A DNA stretch of 64,000 bases from Flavobacterium shii. Its GTDB lineage: Bacteria; Bacteroidota; Bacteroidia; Flavobacteriales; Flavobacteriaceae. Positions 38,446 through 47,007 of the stretch are shown piece after piece. Both the position numbers and the translations under genes were made by a program. Where the stretch lies: assembly GCF_025847235.1 (NCBI RefSeq), contig NZ_JAOZEW010000022.1:1-64000 (forward strand), given 5' to 3'. How positions within the stretch are numbered: the stretch's first letter is position 1; every line of letters starts with the position of its first letter. The notes beneath the pieces were generated by a model. It worked only from the letters and a program-made list of their open reading frames with translations. It was not told the DNA's origin and did not search any database.

Positions 38446-39594
38446 ATGCAATTTTCTGAAATATTAGGACAAGATTATATTAAAAACCACTTAGTAAAGA
38501 GTGCTTCTTCGGGCAGGATCCCTCATGCACAATTATTTATAGGTCCGGAAGGCTCAGGAACTTTACCTGCAGCTATCGCATACGCACAATATATATTATG
38601 TGGAAATACAGGTTCTGAAAATGAAAACGGAAATCATTCCTGCAATTTAAAGTTTCAGTCCATTTCCCATCCCGACCTACATTTTATATACCCAACCGTA
38701 ACAACCGAAGATGTAAAAACCAAACCGAAAAGTTTGGATTTCATACAGGACTGGCGCAATTTTATTCAGGAAATGCCTTATGGAGGCTTATTTGACTGGT
38801 ATAAAATACTGGGCGTACAAAATAAGCAAGGTGAAATTAGGGTTGAAGATGCTCAGGAAGTTTTAAAATCTCTTTCACTAAAATCTTATGAAGGTGGATA
38901 TAAAATCATGATTATATGGATGGCCGATAAAATGAATATCGCAGCATCCAACAAACTTTTAAAATTATTAGAAGAACCATCAGACAAAACCATTTTCATA
39001 TTAATATCCGAAAATGAAGAATCAATTATTCAAACCATACGATCACGTTGTCAGGTTTTACATTTTAATGGTTTAAGTGAGCAAGTAATTGCCCAAGCAT
39101 TAGTATCAAAACACAACATCGAAAACAATTCGGCACTAAAAATTGCACATCAGGCACAAGGAAATTATAATAAAGCTTTACACTTATTAAAAAATGATGA
39201 CGAAGAATATCCATTTGAACAATGGTTCGTTACTTGGGTTCGTGCAGCTTTTAAAGCCAAAGGTAATGCCGCAGCGATTCAGGATTTAATTGTGTGGAGT
39301 GAACAAATCGCCGGTTTAGGTAGAGAAAGCCAGAAAAAATTTCTGGAATTTTGTATCGAAATGTTCCGTCAAGCGTTATTACTTAATTATCAAGCACCTA
39401 GCTTGGTATATATGGAACCAAAAGTAGAGAAGTTTAAACTAGAGAATTTTGCCCCTTTTGTAAATGGCAATAACATTCACGATATTTTCAAAGAGCTTTC
39501 CGATGCCATGTATCATATTGAGCGTAATGGAAATGCAAAAATTATTTTAACAGATTTATCCATAAAACTAACACGTTTAATTCATAAAAAATAA
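38446..39594 (+). CDS. holB: DNA polymerase III subunit delta prime
   Basis: A 382-residue clamp-loader subunit (AAA+ family) that helps load the sliding clamp on DNA. N-terminal features are ILGQDYIKNHLVKSASSGRIPHAQLFIGPEGSGT; the P-loop position (GPEGSGT) lacks the usual Lys-Thr, as expected for a delta prime that does not hydrolyse ATP. Further on come the sensor and helix segments KIMIIWMADKMN, NKLLKLLEEPSDKTIFILIS and IRSRCQVLHF (an SRC motif near 186). The start is supported by the conserved MxFSEILGQ N-terminus, even though it sits only four bases behind the -7 promoter box. The DoxX-like gene follows four bases later. Confidence 0.9.
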   Translation: MQFSEILGQDYIKNHLVKSASSGRIPHAQLFIGPEGSGTLPAAIAYAQYILCGNTGSENENGNHSCNLKFQSISHPDLHFIYPTVTTEDVKTKPKSLDFIQDWRNFIQEMPYGGLFDWYKILGVQNKQGEIRVEDAQEVLKSLSLKSYEGGYKIMIIWMADKMNIAASNKLLKLLEEPSDKTIFILISENEESIIQTIRSRCQVLHFNGLSEQVIAQALVSKHNIENNSALKIAHQAQGNYNKALHLLKNDDEEYPFEQWFVTWVRAAFKAKGNAAAIQDLIVWSEQIAGLGRESQKKFLEFCIEMFRQALLLNYQAPSLVYMEPKVEKFKLENFAPFVNGNNIHDIFKELSDAMYHIERNGNAKIILTDLSIKLTRLIHKK

Positions 39595-39598
39595 AACA

Positions 39599-39985
39599 AT
39601 GAACAATAATACTGCCTCAATCTTAATTTTAGTTTTTTTAGCTGTTACATTCATTCAATCTGGTTACGACAAAATTTTTTATTGGAAAGACAATGTAAAC
39701 TGGCTTAAAGAACATTTTTCCAAAACACAACTTAAAAACAAAGTTCCACTAGCCTTGTTTAACATACTTGTTTTAGAATTAATATCAGGGATTTTATGTA
39801 TCGTAGGATGCATCCAATTATTTTTAAACAGCGGAAGAGAATTTGGATTGTATGGCGCAATTTTTTCTTGTATAACATTGATAATGTTACTGTTTGGACA
39901 AAGACTGGCAAAAGATTATGATGGAGCAAGAACAATCGCAATTTATTTCATTCCTGCTATAATGGGGGTTTACTGGTTAAATTAA
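39599..39985 (+). CDS. DoxX-like membrane protein
   Basis: A 128-residue integral membrane protein with four predicted helices: about 7-25, 48-75 (LFNILVLELISGILCIVGCI), 82-100 and 108-126. The N-terminal FLAVTFIQSGYDKIFYW and the GQRLAKDYDGAR segment before the last helix fit the DoxX family of small inner-membrane proteins, whose role is linked to redox processes but is not settled. It begins four bases after the delta prime stop codon, so the two share a transcript even though their functions look unrelated. Confidence 0.75.
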   Translation: MNNNTASILILVFLAVTFIQSGYDKIFYWKDNVNWLKEHFSKTQLKNKVPLALFNILVLELISGILCIVGCIQLFLNSGREFGLYGAIFSCITLIMLLFGQRLAKDYDGARTIAIYFIPAIMGVYWLN

Positions 39986-40221
39986 AAAATAATTCTTACA
40001 AGTTAATTATCAGTTTTCAGCCTAAAGAATCTAATAACCAGTAACAAATATCCCAATTAAAACATTTGGGAAAGTAACTATTGTCATAAATTCAGTGAAA
40101 GTCCATAATACTAAATGCAGCAATGCAACGTAAAAAGCCTTATTCTACAAAACATAATAAAAACGAAGACATTTTATATTGACACAAAAGCGAAACAAAT
40201 ACCACAACTGAAAACTAAATT

Positions 40222-41385
40222 ATGAATCATTTAAAATTAAACAAATACGTTTTTTTGCTTTTTTTAGCATTCGCACTTCAAGGAAAAACATTTGCACAAG
40301 AAGCATATTCTGATCCGGGAACTGGCAAATGGGGACTAATTGATGATAAGGGAAACTTTATTCTAACACCAAAATATGACAAGATGTATGCTCCGGAAGA
40401 AGGATACTTTATCGTAGAAAAAAATAAAAAAGTCGGATTTATTGATGAAACCGGAAAAGAAATTTTGGCGCCAAAATATGATGATGTTTTTGCTCCAAAA
40501 GAAGGTTTATTTATAGTAATTAAAAACAAAAAATCGGGAATAGTAGACGAAAATGGGGATGAAATTGTTACACCAAAATATGATAAAATATTCACCCATG
40601 AAGCTGGATATTTCATTACGGTACTAAACAATAAATCCGGTTTTATAGACCTTACTGGAAAAGAAATCCTAGCACCAAAATACGATGAGATTTTTGTTCC
40701 AAATGAAGGCTTTTTTGTTGTAAGACAAGGTTCGAAATCAGGAATTGTAAATCAAATAGGAAAAGAAATTGTTACACCGAAATACGATCAGATTTTTACC
40801 TATCAAGACGGTTTAGCAATTGTAATACTAGACAATAAATGGGGTTTAATCGACACCACAGGAAAAGAAATTACACCCATAAAATATGATAAAATTTATG
40901 GTTCAAAAGAAGGGTTTTCTTTGGTAATAATAGATAATAAAACAGGATTTGTTGACCGCGCAGGTAAAGAAATTGTTCCTCCAAAATATGACGATGCCTA
41001 CGACTTTACCAATGGATTTGCTATTGTAGTATCTAATAATAAATGGGGATTAATTAATGGGAAAGGAAAAGAAGTTGTACCTCCAAAATATGATAAAATA
41101 TTTGCCCTGGAAGGAAATATTGCTCAAGTTATCCTTAAAGATAAAGTAGGATATATAGACACTACCGGAAAAGAAATTATCCCTTTAAAATATGATTCTA
41201 TTTATGCATTTGATGGAGACTATACACCTGCAAGTATTAATAAAAAATGGGGATTAATCAACAAAAAAGGTCAGGTTATAATTCCTTTTAAATATGATTC
41301 AATGACATGTTTTTGTGGAGAAAGAACCGATGTAGAACTCAATGGCGAAACATTCTCATTAAATATCAAAGGCGAAAGGATTTAA
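40222..41385 (+). CDS. exported WG-repeat protein
   Basis: A 387-residue protein made almost wholly of WG repeats after a signal peptide (about residues 1-25, ending GKTFAQ). By eye there are ten units of about 33 residues, each reading roughly K-W/S/V-G-L/F-I-D-x-x-G-K-E-I-x-x-P-K-Y-D-x-I. A short non-repeat tail contains CFCGE. WG repeats form beta-rich structures seen in many bacterial surface and periplasmic proteins; their partners are mostly unknown. About 236 bases of AT-rich DNA precede it and 135 bases follow it, so it appears to be its own unit. The opposite-strand frame at 40278-40631 is a shadow of the repeats. Confidence 0.85.
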   Translation: MNHLKLNKYVFLLFLAFALQGKTFAQEAYSDPGTGKWGLIDDKGNFILTPKYDKMYAPEEGYFIVEKNKKVGFIDETGKEILAPKYDDVFAPKEGLFIVIKNKKSGIVDENGDEIVTPKYDKIFTHEAGYFITVLNNKSGFIDLTGKEILAPKYDEIFVPNEGFFVVRQGSKSGIVNQIGKEIVTPKYDQIFTYQDGLAIVILDNKWGLIDTTGKEITPIKYDKIYGSKEGFSLVIIDNKTGFVDRAGKEIVPPKYDDAYDFTNGFAIVVSNNKWGLINGKGKEVVPPKYDKIFALEGNIAQVILKDKVGYIDTTGKEIIPLKYDSIYAFDGDYTPASINKKWGLINKKGQVIIPFKYDSMTCFCGERTDVELNGETFSLNIKGERI

Positions 41386-41520
41386 ATATGTCAAGGTTTA
41401 ACATTAATCTAAGAAGTCTAATATTCTCAGAAGACCAATTATTGATTACATTTGTGCAGAATAATAAAATTTTAATGCTAAATTATTAAAGCGTTAAAAA
41501 TCAACAATATAATAATTATA

Positions 41521-42030
41521 ATGACTCCAAAACATCCTTCAGAATCTTTAACAATATTAACCGATTTAGTATTACCAAGCGAAACCAATCCCCTAAATAA
41601 TCTTTTTGGAGGTGAATTATTGGCTCGTATGGATCGCGCAGCAAGTATTGCCGCTCGTAGACATTCACGCCGAATTGTAGTTACAGCTTCAGTAAATCAC
41701 GTAGCTTTTAACAGAGCGATATCACTGGGAAGTGTAGTAACAGTTGAAGCAAAAGTGTCAAGATCTTTTAAAAGTTCAATGGAAGTTTTTATAGATGTTT
41801 GGGTAGAAGATCGCGAATCTGGAAATAGAACAAAAGCAAACGAAGCCATTTATACTTTTGTTGCTGTAGACGACACGGGAAGACCTGTTGAAGTGCCACC
41901 AATTGATCCGGAAACACATCTTGAAAAACAACGTTTTGAAGCAGCATTACGACGTAAACAACTAAGTTTATTACTTGCTGGGAAAATAAAACCAGAAGAA
42001 GCAACCGAACTTAGAGCATTGTTTTTATAA
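41521..42030 (+). CDS. acyl-CoA thioesterase, hotdog fold
   Basis: A 169-residue hotdog-fold thioesterase of the YciA/BACH type, which hydrolyses acyl-CoA to free fatty acid and CoA. The core signature is PSETNPLNNLFGGELLARMDRAASIAARRHS (about 19-50), with the conserved asparagine in NPLNNLFGG and the acidic MD of the helix. It is followed by VTASVNHVAFNRAISLGSVVTVEAKV and the second strand half EVFIDVWVE, FVAVDD. A C-terminal helical tail (about 140-169) is longer than in YciA. Length is normal for a single-hotdog protein. TACATTTG at 41447-41454 is a possible promoter box. It lies about 150 bases upstream of recA. Confidence 0.88.
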   Translation: MTPKHPSESLTILTDLVLPSETNPLNNLFGGELLARMDRAASIAARRHSRRIVVTASVNHVAFNRAISLGSVVTVEAKVSRSFKSSMEVFIDVWVEDRESGNRTKANEAIYTFVAVDDTGRPVEVPPIDPETHLEKQRFEAALRRKQLSLLLAGKIKPEEATELRALFL

Positions 42031-42200
42031 AAAAATAATCTCTTAAAGAGACCGTTAAACCCGTTGCAACTTCAGAAAAAAGAAGTATTTTTACGTCGTT
42101 TACAAGCCTAAAACGAATAAAAATCAAGGGTTTACAATATATAGATTAAATATATCAAAGAGTTATAAAAATTTAGATGAAAGAAAAAGAAAAAAAAGAG

Positions 42201-43208
42201 ATGAGTTCAGAGAAAGAAGCCAAATTAAAAGCGCTACAACTTACGCTTGACAAACTTGATAAGACTTACGGAAAAGGAACCGTGATGAAAATGGGCGATA
42301 AAGCCATTGTTGAAGTAGAAACAATTTCATCAGGATCATTAGGAATCGATTTAGCTTTAGGAGTAAATGGTTACCCAAAAGGTAGAATTATAGAAATATA
42401 CGGACCAGAATCTTCAGGTAAAACGACACTAACATTACATGCTATTGCCGAAGCTCAAAAAGCGGGCGGAATTGCTGCTTTTATTGATGCTGAGCATGCA
42501 TTTGATAGAAATTATGCTGAAAAATTAGGAATTGATATCGAGAATTTAATTATATCTCAACCAGATAACGGAGAGCAAGCACTAGAAATCGCTGAGAACT
42601 TAATTCGTTCAGGAGCAATTGATATTGTGGTAATTGACTCTGTTGCTGCATTGACTCCAAAAAGTGAAATCGAAGGAGAAATGGGAGATTCTAAAATGGG
42701 GCTTCATGCTCGTTTAATGTCTCAGGCACTTCGTAAACTTACAGGAACGATTAGCAAAACAAATTGTACTGTATTCTTCATTAACCAATTAAGAGAGAAA
42801 ATTGGTGTAATGTTTGGGAATCCAGAAACAACAACGGGTGGTAACGCCTTGAAATTTTATGCTTCGGTACGTTTAGATATTCGTCGTTCATCTCAAATAA
42901 AAGATGGGGACAACGTAATTGGTAACAGAACCAAAGTAAAAGTGGTTAAAAACAAAGTTGCTCCACCATTTAAAACTGCCGAATTCGACATTATGTACGG
43001 AGAAGGAGTTTCTAAAACTGGAGAAATCTTAGACTTAGCGGTAGAATTTGAAATCGTTAAAAAAGCAGGTTCATGGTTTAGCTACGGTGAAACGAAATTG
43101 GGACAAGGACGTGATGCAGTTAAATCGCTTATTAAAGATAATCCTGAATTAGCAGACGAATTAGAAGTGAAGATCAAAGCGCACATAAAAGAATTGGCAA
43201 GCGCCTAA
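42201..43208 (+). CDS. recA: recombinase RecA
   Basis: The strand-exchange protein for homologous recombination and the SOS-type response, about 335 residues. The Walker A motif GPESSGKTT, the Walker B region IDIVVIDSVAALTPKSEIEGEMGD, loop L1 (GDSKMGLHARLMSQALRKL) and loop L2 (IGVMFGNPETTTGGNALKFY) are all intact. The frame has an earlier ATG at 42177 giving MKEKEKKE ahead; I prefer 42201 because flavobacterial RecA proteins commonly begin MSSEKEAKLKAL, but 42177 cannot be excluded. No recognisable LexA-type operator is visible in the 140-base leader. A strong terminator follows the stop codon. Confidence 0.97.
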   Translation: MSSEKEAKLKALQLTLDKLDKTYGKGTVMKMGDKAIVEVETISSGSLGIDLALGVNGYPKGRIIEIYGPESSGKTTLTLHAIAEAQKAGGIAAFIDAEHAFDRNYAEKLGIDIENLIISQPDNGEQALEIAENLIRSGAIDIVVIDSVAALTPKSEIEGEMGDSKMGLHARLMSQALRKLTGTISKTNCTVFFINQLREKIGVMFGNPETTTGGNALKFYASVRLDIRRSSQIKDGDNVIGNRTKVKVVKNKVAPPFKTAEFDIMYGEGVSKTGEILDLAVEFEIVKKAGSWFSYGETKLGQGRDAVKSLIKDNPELADELEVKIKAHIKELASA

Positions 43209-43212
43209 AACT

Positions 43213-43239
43213 AAAACCCGAATTATTTCGGGTTTTTTT
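43213..43239 (+). terminator. recA terminator
   Basis: AAAACCCGAA-TTAT-TTCGGGTTTT with ten-base arms is followed by further T residues. It begins four bases after the recA stop codon. Confidence 0.85.
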
Positions 43240-43460
43240 ATGCTTTTAACGCAACCATTTCTTCTATTTGGCATCTATACAAAGAACACTTGATTTTAAG
43301 CTTTAAAAAGGCTAATTAATATAAATTCTTAAAGTATAACAGATGAAAAAGAAACTGGAAACGTTATTCAATAATCATTGGATAACAAAAAGGAAATTAA
43401 GAATTGTTATGAATTTTATTTCAAAGAAAATAATTCACCGATAAGGAAAAAATTTACTTT

Positions 43461-44261
43461 CTAAGAGTTAATGCTTGATTCCTGATTTTGCAAAATCACT
43501 TCTTCTTTCTTAAAGATTTGGTCTTTGCGAAAAAATAATAATTGTTTATAAATCAGGTTTCTTACTTGATCACGAAGCCCTTTTCTGTCTTCGGGAAGCA
43601 TATTTTCTGTGTCTATAAAAGAATGGATTTTTACTCTCATTTTTCCTGGGCTACCGCTAAAAAAAGTATAAGAAAAACGCTTTTTATTATCAGCATACGT
43701 AATTGGTACAATTGGGATATGGTGTTCTACAGCCAAACGAAAAGCACCATCTTTAAATTCGTCCAAAATAATTGATTCATCATCTGGAACCCCACCTTCA
43801 GGAAAAATACAAATACTTAAACCTTGATTTATACGTTTTTGTGCGCTGTTAAAAACATCCATTTTACTTTTTGAAGACTTTCTATCGACAAGAATACAAG
43901 TTCTTTTATAGAAAAAACCAAATAACGGAATCTTTGAAAGTTCCTTCTTTCCAACAAAAACAAAAGGGTTTTTAATAATTGCCAACGTTAGCATAATATC
44001 AGTCATAGAAGTATGATTGGCCACAATCATGTAGCTTTTATGAGGATCCAAAGCTTGCTCCTTCTCTACTTTGTAATAAAATCCCATTCCGAAAAGGATA
44101 AATTTTGCCCAAATCCTAGCCATTCTAAAAAAATAGGGATAACCGCTCTCAGTAAGTATTGAGAGTACCAAAAACGGAAACATCACCAATATCGGGATCG
44201 CCATTAAAACATAAAACCAAATACGCCAAATAATCCAAAAAACAATTTTAATTCCTTTCAT
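43461..44261 (-). CDS. PlsC-type 1-acylglycerol-3-phosphate acyltransferase (second copy)
   Basis: A 266-residue membrane acyltransferase of the LPLAT family. A long N-terminal hydrophobic region (about 5-35, IIWRIWFYVLMAIPILVMFPFLVLSI) precedes the catalytic HX4D motif NHTSMTD (about 83-89). Then come FVGKKELSKIPLFG and the substrate motif FPEGGVPDD, where GG replaces the usual GT. The C-terminus is charged. It differs from the plsC at 2306-3040 in sequence and length, so the genome has at least two LPLAT enzymes, perhaps for different acyl donors or lipids (inference). It is convergent with recA, with about 220 non-coding bases between. Confidence 0.87.
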   Translation of the reverse strand: MKGIKIVFWIIWRIWFYVLMAIPILVMFPFLVLSILTESGYPYFFRMARIWAKFILFGMGFYYKVEKEQALDPHKSYMIVANHTSMTDIMLTLAIIKNPFVFVGKKELSKIPLFGFFYKRTCILVDRKSSKSKMDVFNSAQKRINQGLSICIFPEGGVPDDESIILDEFKDGAFRLAVEHHIPIVPITYADNKKRFSYTFFSGSPGKMRVKIHSFIDTENMLPEDRKGLRDQVRNLIYKQLLFFRKDQIFKKEEVILQNQESSINS

Positions 44262-44594
44262 AGATTCAAATGTAATAAAACAGAAATTAATTTTCCAAAA
44301 AGAATTTACATGCTAAAAAATTTAACCGCAAAGGACGCAAAGTTTTACGCAAAGTCCGCTAAGATTTTAGCTTAAAAAATTACAAAAGGAACGCAGATAA
44401 AAACAAATTTTTAAAACATGATAAATAGAAAATCCGTTTTCATCCGTGTACCATTATAGGCAAAATTCTAAAGCAACTTTTATTATATCCACGGCAAAAA
44501 AATTGTGTATTTCGCGATAAATAAAAACTTTGAAAAAAACTTTGCGGACTTTGCGTAAAACTTTGCGAACTTTGCGGTTAAGAAAAAAATTAAC
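44262..44594. other. gene-free region framed by a long inverted repeat
   Basis: This 333-base gap between the divergent acyltransferase gene and trpS holds the 42-bp inverted repeat listed separately, plus ATCCGTTTTCATCCGTGT, a phrase of the kind seen in flavobacterial dispersed repeats. Small frames through it (44454-44701, minus) run into trpS and look like shadows. No RNA gene is seen. Confidence 0.6.
44322..44581. repeat. 42-bp inverted repeat pair, possible miniature element
   Basis: The left arm 44322-44363 and the reverse complement of the right arm 44540-44581 agree at 39 of 42 positions. Both are built from the phrase CGCAAAG(T). They enclose about 176 bases without coding capacity. 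The right arm ends 13 bases before the trpS ATG, so the element probably contributes to, or interferes with, the trpS promoter and leader. Target-site duplications are not clear. Confidence 0.7.
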
Positions 44595-45566
44595 ATGGCA
44601 AAAATACTTACAGGCGTACAAAGTACCGGAACGCCGCACTTAGGCAACTTATTGGGAGCAATTATTCCTGCAATCGAATTATCTAACAAACCCGAAAACA
44701 AATCATTTTTGTTTATCGCCGATTTACATTCGATTACACAAATAAAAGATGGTAAAACTCTAAGAGAGAATACCTTTAGCGTTGCTTCTGCCTGGCTTGC
44801 TTTTGGTTTGGATATTGACCGTGTTACTTTTTACAGACAATCTGATGTTCCACAAACAACGGAGTTAACTTGGTATTTAAGCTGCTTTTTTCCATTTCAA
44901 AGATTGACATTAGCACATTCTTTCAAAGATAAAGCAGATCGTCTTGATGATGTAAACGCAGGATTATTCTCTTACCCAATGTTAATGGCGGCAGATATTT
45001 TGCTTTATGATGCAGAGTTTGTTCCTGTTGGAAAAGACCAGTTGCAACATTTAGAAATTACTCGTGACGTTGCTTCTCGTTTTAACCACCAAATGGGGGA
45101 AACATTTGTAATTCCTGAAGCTAAAATTCAAGAGGACAGCATGTTAATTCCTGGAACGAATGGAGGAAAAATGAGTAAATCGGCTAATAATTTTATCAAT
45201 ATTTTCTTGGATGATAAGACGTTACGCAAGCAAGTTATGAGTATCGAAACGGATAGCACACCACTAGAAGAACCAAAAAATCCAGATACTTGTAATGCAT
45301 TTGCAATTTATTCGCTTATGGCAACTCAAGAGCAAATTGCTACTATGAGAGCAAATTATTTAGGTGGAAATTATGGTTACGGTCATGCAAAACAAGCTTT
45401 GTTTGAACTGATTACAGAGAAATATAAAACCGAAAGAGAAAAATACAATTACTACATAAACAACCTAGACGAAGTAGATGCTTTACTTAAAAAAGGAGCC
45501 GAAAAAGCAGCAGTTGTTGCTAATGAGGTTCTTGAAAGAGTACGAGTAAAACTAGGGTTCAAATAG
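44595..45566 (+). CDS. trpS: tryptophan--tRNA ligase
   Basis: Class I aminoacyl-tRNA synthetase of 323 residues that charges tRNA-Trp. The HIGH-type motif is TGTPHLGNLLGA (about residues 11-22) and the KMSKS motif is intact in GGKMSKSANNF (about 194-204). Family segments SDVPQTTELTWYLSC, LMAADILLYDAEFVPVGKDQLQHLE and the C-terminal helical region are complete. It starts at ATG directly after the right arm of the inverted repeat. A strong terminator follows the stop codon. Confidence 0.97.
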   Translation: MAKILTGVQSTGTPHLGNLLGAIIPAIELSNKPENKSFLFIADLHSITQIKDGKTLRENTFSVASAWLAFGLDIDRVTFYRQSDVPQTTELTWYLSCFFPFQRLTLAHSFKDKADRLDDVNAGLFSYPMLMAADILLYDAEFVPVGKDQLQHLEITRDVASRFNHQMGETFVIPEAKIQEDSMLIPGTNGGKMSKSANNFINIFLDDKTLRKQVMSIETDSTPLEEPKNPDTCNAFAIYSLMATQEQIATMRANYLGGNYGYGHAKQALFELITEKYKTEREKYNYYINNLDEVDALLKKGAEKAAVVANEVLERVRVKLGFK

Positions 45567-45581
45567 AAAATAAATAGTATG

Positions 45582-45619
45582 CCTGCAAAATCATTAGAAA
45601 GATTTTGCAGGTTTTTTTT
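45582..45619 (+). terminator. trpS terminator
   Basis: The arms CCTGCAAAATC (45582-45592) and GATTTTGCAGG (45601-45611) pair perfectly over 11 bp around an 8-base loop, followed by a run of eight T. Confidence 0.85.
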
Positions 45620-45658
45620 CATGTTAATACTAAATCGATTTAGTATTAACATGAAAAA
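45615..45658. repeat. perfect 44-bp palindrome between trpS and dprA
   Basis: The strand from 45615 to 45658 equals its own reverse complement, with centre ATCGAT. The 17-base half CATGTTAATACTAAATC is mirrored, and five T on the left pair with five A on the right. It lies between the trpS terminator and the dprA stop codon, so it may be a second hairpin stopping dprA transcripts, though the usual T-run after the stem is missing on that strand. Confidence 0.8.
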
Positions 45659-45666
45659 TTTTAAAT

Positions 45667-46767
45667 TCAAATAGCCTCAAATAACTTCCCAGGTAAAGGA
45701 CGAATAACTCCTTTGAGTTCCATATTCAGTAATAAACCTGAGATTTTGTAAATCGGGAAATTGCATTTTAAAGCAATAGTATCCATTAAATCCTTCCCTG
45801 TTTTTAATAAATAATCATAAATTTTCTGTTCATCGGGTTCTAATTCTACAAATAATTGCTTCTGTACTGATTTAGACTTGTTTTCGACGTCCCAGTTTAA
45901 AATATAAACCAAATCGGCTGCATTGGTTAGTACGTTTGCTTTTTGGGTCTTAATTAAGTTATTACAACCTTGGCTGTATTTATCTGTTACTCGACCAGGA
46001 ACAGCAAACACATCCCGATTATAATCATTAGCCATGTTCGCAGTAATTAGAGATCCACCTTTATCGGCAGATTCAATAACAATTGTAGCTTCGCTCATAC
46101 CGGCTACGATACGGTTTCGACGTACAAAATTTTCTTTATCAGGATTAGAAGAGCTCCAAAATTCTGTCATAAAACCTCCGTTTTGCTCTACTTTGGCAAC
46201 ATATCTTTTATGGGTTTTAGGATATATTTGGTTTAAACCATGAGCGACAACTCCAATAGTCTGGAGATTATTTTCAATCGCCAATTGATGCGCTACAATA
46301 TCAACACCGTAAGCAAAACCACTAACAATAACTGGGTCTAAAGGGGCCAAATCTTCTATTAGTTTTTTGCAAAATTCCATTCCGTACGATGTGATTTGTC
46401 GCGTTCCAACGATACTTATGATCTTTTTATTCTTTAAATCAATGTTTCCAGAGCTAAATAGCAAAACAGGAGAATCGATACAATGTTTCAATCGATCAGG
46501 ATAGGATTCTTCCTGAAAAAAGGTTATATTAATATCGTTTGAACCTATAAAATCAAGCTCTTTCTGTGCTTTTTCAAAAATAGATTTTTCTTTAATATTT
46601 CTTAGTAAAAAGGATCCAACTCCATCAATTGAAGCAAGTTGTGCCAATTTTGTTTTAAAAATTGCTTCGGCAGAACCACAATGCAATAATAGCTTTTTTG
46701 CCATTATATCTCCCACTCCTTCAACCCTTTGTAAAGCCAATAAATAAAATAATTCCTGTTCTGACAT
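45667..46767 (-). CDS. dprA: DNA-processing protein DprA
   Basis: DprA/Smf protein, about 366 residues, which binds incoming single-stranded DNA and loads RecA in natural transformation. The frame opens at 46824, but ATG ending at 46767 (MSEQELFYLLALQRVEGVGD) is the family start. Parts in order: helix-hairpin-helix-like N-terminus (to about 70); the Rossmann-like DprA core with ISIVGTRQITSYG, VSGFAYGVDIVAHQLAIE, GLNQIYPKTH and FVRRNRIVAGMS; and a C-terminal winged-helix domain (about 300-366, YDYLLKTGKDLMDTIALKC). Many non-competent bacteria keep dprA, so its presence does not prove competence. It converges on trpS. Confidence 0.95.
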   Translation of the reverse strand: MSEQELFYLLALQRVEGVGDIMAKKLLLHCGSAEAIFKTKLAQLASIDGVGSFLLRNIKEKSIFEKAQKELDFIGSNDINITFFQEESYPDRLKHCIDSPVLLFSSGNIDLKNKKIISIVGTRQITSYGMEFCKKLIEDLAPLDPVIVSGFAYGVDIVAHQLAIENNLQTIGVVAHGLNQIYPKTHKRYVAKVEQNGGFMTEFWSSSNPDKENFVRRNRIVAGMSEATIVIESADKGGSLITANMANDYNRDVFAVPGRVTDKYSQGCNNLIKTQKANVLTNAADLVYILNWDVENKSKSVQKQLFVELEPDEQKIYDYLLKTGKDLMDTIALKCNFPIYKISGLLLNMELKGVIRPLPGKLFEAI

Positions 46768-46972
46768 TTGCTTCTGTAATTCTATTTGTAAAAACGAAAT
46801 AAAAATATATTCCGCACTTAGCAAAGATGCTAATTTAAAGTAAATTCTTCCTAAAAAAATAAATTTAAAATATTTAAGAAATAAAAACGAAAAATTACTT
46901 TAAAATTAAATAGCTGAATTACAGATACATAAAATCAAATCGACGATTGTTAATAAAAATTGTGAATAAAGT

Positions 46973-47002
46973 TTTGATAACTATTTTCGTTACCTAACTT
47001 TG
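46973..47002 (+). promoter_or_regulatory. promoter of the HU/SPOR gene, apparently leaderless
   Basis: TTTG (46973-46976) and TAACTTTG (46995-47002) are spaced by 18 bases, a good match to the Bacteroidota consensus. ATG follows at 47008, five bases past the -7 box, leaving almost no room for a 5' leader. Confidence 0.6.
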
Positions 47003-47007
47003 TTACT

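Noticed and set aside
43343..43444. A 33-codon basic frame between recA and the second plsC
   Set aside because: It has no ribosome binding site or known relatives and lies in AT-rich DNA; the length is within chance expectation.
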